Shown here: one piece after another, positions 1-8,800 of the stretch | Position numbering within the stretch: the first letter of the stretch is position 1 | How the letters are laid out: every line of letters begins with the position of its first letter | Assembly (NCBI GenBank): GCA_025617745.1 | Contig: CM046853.1 | Coordinates: forward strand, 54,154,643-54,218,642 | Length of the DNA: 64,000 bases | Direction of reading: 5' to 3' | Source: Heliocidaris erythrogramma | Taxonomy: Eukaryota > Echinodermata > Echinoidea > Camarodonta > Echinometridae | The notes under the pieces: generated by a model | Database searches by the model: none | The model's input: the letters and a program-made list of their open reading frames with translations, nothing else | Told to the model about the DNA's origin: nothing | Translations under genes and position numbers: made by a program

Positions 1-308
1 GAAGAAGTGAGACTCAAGAAATAAAAGGGGGAAAGAAGAAAGGGTAGGGGAAAGGAAAACTTGGCTAAGAATTTAGAATTTGATCATCGATACAATAATG
101 TAAGAGCTGACAATATCATCACAAGGTTTGAGACAGAGCCCCTCCCCCCCCCCCCAAAAAAAAAACAACCAAGCTATTGGTTGATATTCAATCGATACAG
201 AGGCTTAACAAACTCAAGACTATAATTCGTTCAAGATCCTTACAATGAATGGAATAAGACTGCACCTATATCTTTCTGTCCTACATTTAACTGGTTAGAA
301 TCTTGCAG

Positions 309-425
309 GATTTCAAAGTTGCCTTATGTGATATGGTAGGGCTTGGGGAGCCAGTTTTGAAACTCAGGAGACTGGAGGAGACCCTTACTAAAATTTATCA
401 ACAAAGAAAAAAAAAAGAACCTTAA
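309..425 (+). CDS. Probable terminal exon of an unidentified plus-strand gene
   Basis: A good 3' splice site (pyrimidine-rich tract ending TTGCAG at 303-308) is followed by 38 open codons and a TAA at 423-425. The other two phases meet stops within about ten codons, so only one frame is usable. The peptide begins DFKVALCDMVGLGEP, continues with a charged, possibly helical stretch (LKLRRLEETLTKIYQQ) and ends in a basic tail RKKKEP. A polyadenylation signal AATAAA lies 102 bases downstream. I do not recognise the protein; upstream exons would lie left of the window. It could be a chance open frame. If real, it ends inside or beside the unexplained gap of the minus-strand PUS7 gene. Confidence 0.4.
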   Translation, partial: DFKVALCDMVGLGEPVLKLRRLEETLTKIYQQRKKKEP

Positions 426-526
426 TTAAAAACTTGTCTTGCAAATATGTGGTACATATTTGTATTCAGGGTGGCAGAGAAACTAAAGAATGGTGGTATA
501 GTACCCAATTTTTTAATCCATGACAC

Positions 527-532
527 AATAAA
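527..532 (+). promoter_or_regulatory. Polyadenylation signal AATAAA for the exon ending at 425
   Basis: Canonical AATAAA about 100 bp past the TAA stop of the putative terminal exon. AT-rich sequence follows. It supports, but does not prove, transcript termination here. Confidence 0.4.
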
Positions 533-1275
533 GTTTATAAACCAGTAATCCAAAAAATGTACTATGATCTACACGACAGTACTGTACAGCCTAAACAATT
601 TTGTGTGCATGAAACTTTCACAAATTTCAGGAGAAGACAAGATTTGCAAAAGTTTCATGTTGCAAAGGTTCCTACATGTAGTTTTACAGAATGGTGTTTT
701 TTTTTTAAATACCATTATCAAATTCATATATATTGTATGTAAATAATATTCAAGCTTATTCCTTTAAATTTACACCAGATTTTATATTTACAGAAATGTG
801 TCTGTACAAAGAGATATTGGGTGAATGTAATTTGATCAGGTATTTCAATGTATACAGGTAGCTATCTTAAGCTAAGTATTTGTAGTGACTAGTGATCACA
901 TGTATCTATAAACTCTTTTTTTAGTGTACTCTTATGTAGCGTGTAAATACACACTGTTACATATTACATAATAACCTTGATATTTTATCATCAATATTTA
1001 TTATAATAAAATTATCAAAGTGTAAATATCATAATATATTAAATGCATAAATGTGGGGAATAATGAAATACGAAGCTTCTCTCATACAAAAATAATCATA
1101 TCAAGTTTACAAAACATGATGAAAATTACAAACACTAAAATGCACTAAGAACTCGGATGTGCACGTCCAGATGGGACAAGGTATTCTTCAGAATCCAAGA
1201 TTCAAAAAACTTCCTCACATTTCTTTAATTAAGAGTATAAGTTGATCTGTTGTCACACGAAGGAGCAAACGAGGG

Positions 1276-1316
1276 TTGTGACGTTTCGACCGCTGACTGC
1301 TAGTCTTCGTCATGCA
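1276..1316 (-). ncRNA. Hammerhead-ribozyme-like motif in a GC-rich repeat fragment
   Basis: On the minus strand the segment reads TGACGAAG, then a potential stem-loop, then CGGTCGAAACGTC. This is the order of conserved blocks in small hammerhead ribozymes (CUGANGA, stem II, GAAA, then the GUC cleavage triplet), known from Penelope-like elements and retrozymes in animals. The core looks degenerate, so self-cleavage is doubtful. It sits in a GC-rich island of about 230 bp (1240-1460) inside AT-rich DNA, as expected for a fragment of such an element. The assignment rests on motif resemblance only. Confidence 0.4.
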
Positions 1317-2502
1317 ATGTGGACAATCGCCGCTGCAAGCGCCTTTTGTAGCGTAACCTGCGTTCCGAGGGTGCCGGAACTGCCACGCTGCTATTGGTCC
1401 GTGAAACCGACCAATCAGAAACCGCGGACTGTGCGTTCTACCACGATGATCAACATCTTCCGCACTATTTCTTTAATTACGACTTAACTTTTCTGCTAAA
1501 TATAGTTTGAAAATCTTCACTAATTTGAAGTTGAAAATCCGATGCAAATACAGTGAATTCTGCATTAATACTGTTTCTGATTCCAAGAAATACTCAAAGT
1601 CACATATCTCAGGAAGATATCTTTCTTTCTGTTTTCTGAGATATCCACAAAAATAGAACAAATATTTTCTACCGACTTCCATTATTTATAAGCAAAGTAA
1701 GGACTCTCAAAATTTAGATAAAGGACTGAGTTTTTTTAGACATAAGGGCAACCAATATCTCTCACCATCCTCATCTGGTTACAAGGCATCTCATGTCAAA
1801 CTTTCATGCATCAACTAAAAGCAATGACTTTACTTTTGCTTGATTCTCCATAACCAATAATGTGAACAAGTGTTTACAAGAACACTTCACCAACCTGCTC
1901 CAGATTCTTTACTGCAATGTTACACATTATAACTTATATATAAAATTGTAATCAAATCATTAATCATGGGTTACAAAAGAGAAATACAACAGCAGGTATA
2001 TTTATGGTATCCCAGATGCCATAATCATTCTTATCAATTTTATCTTGGCATACTTGAAATTGTTCCTCAAAGAAGTAAGTTTAAGGCAACTTAGCTGGAA
2101 AATACATTAAAACTGAATTTGAATTCAAATCTGCAGACTATCTGTTTCTTTTGTTATTGTTGTTGCTGTTATTGTTATTGTCTGATACTGTAACATCTTC
2201 TCAGGAAATTTTGACCCAGCAAAGTTAAAACAAGCTACATATTAGAGCATCTTCACTGATGTAGTATCTGCCAGTCATCTATCTTATCCCCATTCTGTGC
2301 CATGGGCGGCAAATCCCACCCAGTAAAAGAACCATTGCATTATAAGTTTGGACTAAAAATGGAATACTGTAGGAGTGTCTCTTAAGCTTACTGCACACTA
2401 TACGATCGGTCTGCAATCCAATTTCGAAAGATAATGTAATAGCATTTGATATAAACATTTAAACACATAAAATATATTTGACTGAGGTTCTGAATAGTCA
2501 TA

Positions 2503-3317
2503 CACTAAAGGAAAAAAGAAACTTATAAAAGTTCAAGAGATCACCAAATTAAATTCTCTGCATGGAAATGTACCAAATTTGGATATAATGTTGATTCAAT
2601 GCATGGCTTTAAATGACAGTCAATAACAAAAAGTTTTCTTCAATGCCACAAAAGAAATGTGCACTGAAGCAAAGGACTCTCTAATCCCCAAGTCACAAAG
2701 ACAAACTGCAGCCTTGTACACCATATGCATGTCAATGAATGAAACAAAAGAATTTCAAAAGGGATTTGCAAGTTCATATCCAAACAGATTAATAGCCAGT
2801 ATGTCCACCTCTAGCTTGCTGGCAAGCTGTACACCATCTTCGCATGCTTCCGATCAGATTCGCAATGGTAGCCTGGGGAACATTGTTCCATTCCTCTTGC
2901 AGTGCTGCAATGAGCGTCTCCCTATTGATGGGTTGATTGTCACGCCTTGACACACGTCGACCAAGCTCTTCCCAGAGATGTTCAATTGGGGAAAGGTCTG
3001 GTGAACGGGCGAACCATGGCAGAACATCAATATCCTCTTGCTCGAGGGGTGCAAATCCCTTTTGAAATTCTTTTGTTTCATTCATTGACATGCATATGGT
3101 GTACAAGACTGCAGTTTATCTTTGTGACTTTGGGATTAGAGAGTCCTTTGTTTCAGTGCACATTTCTTTTGTGGCATTGAAGAAAACTTTTTGTTATTGA
3201 CTGTCATTTAAAGCCATGCATTGAATCAACATTATATCCAAATTTGGTACATTTCCATGCAGAGAATTTAATTTGGTGATCTCTTGAACTTTTATAAGTT
3301 TCTTTTTTCCTTTAGTG
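2503..3317 (-). mobile_element. Tc1/mariner-derived foldback element with 267-bp inverted ends
   Basis: TA dinucleotides at 2501-2502 and 3318-3319 flank an 815-bp element starting CACTAAAGG and ending CCTTTAGTG. Bases 2503-2769 and 3051-3317 are near-identical inverted repeats, pairing at a constant coordinate sum of 5820 in every stretch compared. The 281-bp centre reads, on the minus strand, as the end of a Tc1-family DDE transposase: LPWFARSPDLSPIEHLWEEL (with the last catalytic acidic residue), then SMRRWCTACQQARGGHT and a stop. The front of the transposase is absent, so the copy is non-autonomous. Confidence 0.88.
2789..3050 (-). pseudogene. C-terminal remnant of a Tc1-type transposase
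   Basis: About 85 residues of the transposase C-terminus remain, including DLSPIEHLWEELGRR and the family-typical end (QARGGHTGY, stop). The N-terminal DNA-binding region and the first two catalytic aspartates are missing. The open frame runs in phase into the right inverted repeat, giving a chimeric 105-codon frame with no start of its own. Confidence 0.85.
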
Positions 3318-4095
3318 TATATACATAGTAAAATTGAAAATAAGGCCTATAGCAGGCTTTTCAGATGGAGGAAAGGCCAAATTGTCTCCGAGTCGTAGTG
3401 ACGTCTGAGCAGTCATACGATTGTCTATGATTTGAAACTGATCTGGCCCTTATTCTGAGCATTAGGCCGACAGCACACCAAAATCCTATATTTAGTATTC
3501 GTATTATTTTTCAGAACCTGAATCAGATCAATTTTGTTAAAATGCCCATATTTAATGCCATTGCGATTTATTTTTAAAATGGGACCGCAGTCAATCGTAT
3601 AGAGTGCGGTGGGATTTAGTATGCATATCAAGATGATTTGCAGATGACCAAGACTCTCTTGAACTCAATACTCTCCTGAGAGGGCACCACAAAGGAATGG
3701 AATACAAGGATAGAAAGGATGGTAATCATTCTGCATCATCCAAGGGGCCAGTTGCAAGAAAATGTCACAAGCATAAGTTTGCAGACATACCATTAAAACC
3801 TATCAACGTAACTTCAATCAGATGTCTAGGCACTTTAACCCTTTCGCAGTCAGTGTGTATCAGGCCAGCTTACTCCTCACAGCTATGTACCAAAATGATG
3901 TCTACGGCTGGCAAGATCAACTAGCGCGGCTTTGTTTGCCCGCTGCTATGCATCACAGTGTTCTAATGGAAATTTCATGAAGATGGTCCACGGGAAGCAT
4001 ACACTCTATATTACGGATGTTCAGTGCAGGAACCCCACTAGCCGCACGAGCACAATTGCAGCCCTGTAATATGCCTATTAGGGATACTAGAGCAT

Positions 4096-4175
4096 GCTAA
4101 AAACGGACGGGCGGGTACAGGCGGATTGAGGAGTAACTGGAAAGGCGGTTAAGGGCGGTTAAGGGCGGTTTGAGG
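4096..4175 (+). repeat. Short GGCGGTTAAG minisatellite
   Basis: Three to four tandem copies of a unit close to AAGGGCGGTT follow related GGCGG-containing words. The tract is short and imperfect, with no coding potential. Confidence 0.5.
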
Positions 4176-4847
4176 GCTAAAGGGTGAACTTACAACAGTC
4201 TCTGACTCTAGTGTCTGGTGGACTGGTGGCCCAGGAGCCTGGAGATAACATGAACTCACAAGTACTACCATCTTTTACTTGGGTGTTCTGCCCACGGGCA
4301 GGTCCACACACCAGAGTCTCTTGTTTAGGACTTTCTCCATCCCTCTCTGTCATGAGCCCTCTTCTTCATTAGTTATAAGTTAGAACTAACCACCACCACC
4401 ACCATCATCTTCTGTTCCTAATCTTCCAAGATTAAGGACTGGATGCCTTATAGCCAATAAACCAATGGGCCTAGACATAACTGACAGAATAACCCAACAC
4501 CATCATCTACTTAATATTCCTTATCTGCCAACATCCTGAGCTTCAACATCAGGGAAAAGATGACATACATGTATAGCCAATAGATCAAGGGCCCTAGATA
4601 TAAAGGGTAGACCTACAATGGCAACTTTGTAAATCTTCTACTTTGCTATCAAACCCGAGTTTAAAAAATACTTTTTTGATAATGGGAGTTCTCTTGGGAT
4701 TTACTATTGTAAATGTGAGATTTTCATCTGGCAATTTCTAGGTTTTTTGTTTTTATTTCCAGAGCTCTTTAAGAGCTTTCCAAGGTGCTCCAACATAATT
4801 ATGCTCCCGTGACAATAGCTCTGAGCTTTATTTTTGTCAAAGACATA

Positions 4848-5261
4848 AGCCCATATTCTGGACTCCGGTTTAACTTAAACAGCAGTCTAATGGGGTGTTG
4901 CAAGAAAGTTGCGATTGATTGCAAGTTGCAACTGATCGGTTCTGACCAATCAAAATCATTGTTGCAAGCGCATCTTCTTGAATGGGCAGACCATGAACCA
5001 TTCAGAATGGTTGTTGTAATTTGCTTTACAATTTGCAATTGATTGCAACACCCCATAAGTGTGGTTTAAACCCAATCTAACCCTGCCCTTCAAACCTGAC
5101 TTTTAGAAAATCATATTATGAACTCCGGTTTAACTTAAACTTCAGTCTTGTGTGGTTTAAATTATGTACAGAAATTTAGGACCTGCAGTTCAAGTCAGTT
5201 TTAAAACTCTGGTTTAGCTTAGACTGGAGTTTAAGTTAAACCGGAGTTCAGAATACGGCCC
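4848..5261. mobile_element. Outer MITE with CTCCGGTTTAACTTAAAC ends
   Basis: The left end CCCATATTCTGGACTCCGG and following GTTTAACTTAAAC recur inverted at the right end (GTTTAAGTTAAACCGGAG, then TTCAGAATACGGCCC), giving inverted repeats of about 33 bp. A further internal partial copy (AACTCCGGTTTAACTTAAAC) lies near 5120. No coding capacity. A second MITE is inserted inside it. Confidence 0.7.
4893..5056. mobile_element. Inner MITE nested in the 4848-5261 element
   Basis: Starts GGGGTGTTGCAAG and ends with the inverse GATTGCAACACCCC. Interior words such as TTGCAA and CAATTGCAATT are also partly palindromic. It interrupts the outer element just inside that element's left inverted repeat, so it is the younger insertion. 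Confidence 0.65.
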
Positions 5262-5465
5262 ATAGAGTTACAGTTTGGGTTGCAATCAGGTTTTAGGTAA
5301 GGTTTAGGGTTAGGGGGTAGGTATAGTGTATGGTCCAGAGTCGAAGGTAAGAATGCAGTTAGTGCAGGATGTTGACCATGGAGTAATTGGCACTGAAGCA
5401 TATGTCATGCAGAGCTGAATGGCTCACCGCTGTTGTGTATTTCTCTCTTTCTTTTTTTCAATGTA

Positions 5466-5822
5466 CAGTGGAAATTCACTATAACGAGGACCTTGGAACA
5501 ATGAAAATTACCTTTTTAGATCAGAAATCTTCTATCAGGGTAAAAACCTAAAAGAATACAAAGACCTGGGACTAACAAAATTACCTTGTTATATCAGGAA
5601 AAATTGTTATATCGGAGCTCTTTAGTGCAAGTTATGAAAACAGTAACTATACAGTGCGTCCCAGAAAATAATGAAACCGAGATTTATCGATGTTTAATCA
5701 TATCTTAATCAAAATTATGATTAATAAATGACACATATTTGTAAAGCTTGGATCCTCTTCTTTCATTTGATGCCACTCATATGATACATATTTCATGCAT
5801 GAGTGAGTAAAAGTTTCCACTG
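5466..5822. mobile_element. TA-flanked MITE with CAGTGGAAA ends
   Basis: TA at 5464-5465 then CAGTGGAAATTCACTATAAC; the right end is GTTTCCACTG then TA. The end sequence resembles pogo/Tigger-type elements, and a related element lies at 50851-51185. A second repeat end (ACAGTGCGTCCCAGAAAATA) starts near 5650 inside it, suggesting a nested fragment. Confidence 0.65.
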
Positions 5823-5892
5823 TATCAAACTATGAGAAAGTACTGGCCAAGTATCAAACCTTAAACATTACAGAATGAGTTAAAGGACTTAC

Positions 5893-8800
5893 CTCCACCA
5901 CCTTTGACAACCTTGACCATCTTCTTGCCCCCATCTTCCACTGTGCTGCTATCAAGCTTAGGGAACAGGTGTCTGATGGCCTGGTGAACTTTAGTACGCT
6001 GCTCTTTATCGTCTGTGACCTAAGAAGTAACAAAAATATTGAATAACAAGAGGTGTTCATGGACCAAGGGACAGTTTGCAGAAAATTATGACTCTCAAGC
6101 TACACAAGAGATTAACATTAAATGCAATATAATAAAAAATTAAATCATTTTTTCAAATGGCATAGAAATCATGTGTGGACTAATTACACAGGCAATAAAG
6201 TATACATGGAGTGACAGACTAGAACAGAGTGCTACAAATGTTGCTTGCTATCCAAATATCTCAGCCTTTTGATTAAGTACTACTGCTTGAGAGTTTGGAC
6301 TGATATGAACCAAAGACCATGTTGCTGAACATATACACTTTAAGTCCATCTTCATTCAAAAAAGAAAATTGGAACTGTTACTTGTGTTTAAAGTAAAGAG
6401 ATTAAATCAACCTCTCAACTCATACTGATTCACAGTTACTTGAAATCAATTTGTTGAAGGTAGTAGAGAACAGTTAAACAAGTGAAGCCACCATAATATG
6501 TAAAGCCTGGTGGTTCCATATTTGTAATATATGTTTGAGCAATGTAAAAGGTATGGAAGGTTGCGGTTCCTTCAAATAACAATTACAGAAAAGTGTCTTT
6601 TCCATCTATGTTTGAGGCTTAGGTTAAAAATTATCTCTGCACAACTTTTATTAGGAAATATCATAACAATTTTCCTCTTTAGTTAATTCAATATCTTAAG
6701 TCAGTGTCTTTAGAAAGAACCATTCAAAATTCAACTTTGGAAACGGATACTTGTGAAGTATAGTGTAAAACATAATAAATTTATTGAATAGGTCTACAAT
6801 TCATGTGTAGGATTTTCCTGCTGCTATAAAAGCACAGAATTGTGATTAAAAGAATGATCCCCTCTTACCTGGAAAGTGTATTCAGCTTTCTTGTCTTGTC
6901 CTACATTTAAGGCAGACAACTTCTCTTGGTCATCTTTTGTCACAACTTCGTTGTGGTCAAAGGGGAGCTTAAAAAATAAGAGGAGCCAACAGTTTAAGTA
7001 TAAAAATTAATACAATTCCATACACAAAGCTTTCACATTTAATGTTTTGTGGGCATTTCATGGGTTGTTTTCTGTAAAGACTACAAGTTTGGCTAAATGT
7101 GCAAATAGCTAACAATTTTATCTTGAAGTATACACTATCATCTGTATTGCAATGTAACAAAGGAAAAGTATTTGCTTCACCTTTCATGATGTGATGATTT
7201 CAGAACCAAGTCATTTTACACGCATGCAATGACACTACTTGTAAAACTGTAATTTATGTTTACCCTAAAAAGACAGAGAGACAAATATAAAATAAAATAT
7301 ATGATGCAGAGGGAGAACATAAGGAATAGCAAACGATAAAGAGAGTGTCAATACTTTTGGCAGACTTACGATCGACTTTTTCTCTGGGCATTTTGTATCA
7401 GTGAGTCGAATAACCTTACCCTCCTCATCTATCTCATTCACAAGAAAATCTCTGTACCTGTAAAATAAATAAAAGAAAAATTTTTAAGAATTATGACAAA
7501 TTGCATGTGTAGTTGTTTGTTGAATTAGTAGTACATTATGAATGTGAAGAAAATGGCATTGATTTACTATTCAACAACAGTTCAATTTCAGAATTGATTG
7601 CACAACCCTTCCCATTATGTCATTAAATCATAACAATTGTTGCGTTTGCTATAGTTCCGTAATTACTGATATCCAACCATTAGCATAAAATAATCTGGTA
7701 ACTGTTCAAAAACCCCTTTCTCTAATAGCTGACAGTTAAAGACCAATTTCGAAATATATCCTAGGGGTACATGAAATTGTACTTTGAAACATGCAATTAT
7801 AACTTCTAGGGACACATTAGCATTTAATCTTAAAAAAGAAAAAAGGGGAAAAGAACATTCATAAACTATGGACAAATATGATAGAAGAAATAGCTTCATA
7901 TCAAATTCATGCCTTACCTCTGTTTAAGGATTCCTGAAACCCCTTCATGATCACACATGTACTCGATAATTCCCACATCTGTCTCCTTCAGTCCAACAAG
8001 AACTGTACTCTTCTGTGATCTTTTACTTGATAGAAGTTCCTGTCCATCCCCTGCCCCTTCAGTTTGGTCTTCTTCAGCTGATAAGCTTTCAACTCCTCCT
8101 TCTACCATTCCTTCTTGTTGCTCAACTTCAATTGAGCTCTCAGCATTGTATGTCATAGTGTGAGGAGGCAGTGTTGCTGGGCAAGCATTGGACCCCATCC
8201 CGGAAGAGGACGTTGAGCAAGAAGATGTTGCTTCATCCTGTGCAATGCTCACTGGCTTCAGGCATTGAGATGAAGAGGATGCAACCTCGCAAGCGGCATC
8301 AGGGTCAGGCCCACTAGAGATGTGAGCTTGAGAGACAGAATCAGTGCAACTGCTGCTTACATGATCATCTGACCTTAGCCTTTTCTGGGAATCTGAGATG
8401 GTTTCTGCTCCCTCAGATTCATCTTTGAGTTGGGAAGCATCCCGCTTACCTGTAGTTGAATCTGCCATCTTTAAATACAAAATCAATAAAGATATGGTCA
8501 AGCAGAGGAACTTTCCTACACAACTTGCAGGTAGACGAGATTCTAACTTTCACCTTTTCAATCTCGTAATTTTGATGTCCAATTGTCAGAGACTATTTTG
8601 AGTAGCAGTGTAGAATGCGTATTCACCAACTGTTGGTCCTTTCTGACCTACGAGTGCATCTCACAAAACAGTCCTTAAGTTCACCGACATACCATTAAAA
8701 GTAAAACTTGTCTATTTTTAGACTAAAAATAAGTGTTTCAATGGTAATTTGGCAAAAATGTAATTGTATTATTTTGTGAAAAGTTAAGGTGGGTATGCGA

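Larger units (their letters stand above)
426..2502. other. Gene-free AT-rich stretch
   Basis: No supported coding exon on either strand. The only compositional break is a GC-richer block at about 1240-1460, with two CCAAT-type motifs and a hammerhead-like motif described separately. The minus-strand PUS7 gene would have to cross this interval if its missing exons lie to the left. Confidence 0.5.

Noticed and set aside
3836-4175. Another TTAA element beginning CCCTTTCGCAGTCAG
   Set aside because: A left end like family 5 is visible, but the right side reads GGCTAAAGGGTGAA without TTAA, so the borders cannot be supported.
1-5892. Remaining PUS7 exons
   Set aside because: I looked on the minus strand for the conserved core after the fifth exon and found no segment with matching residues and splice sites.
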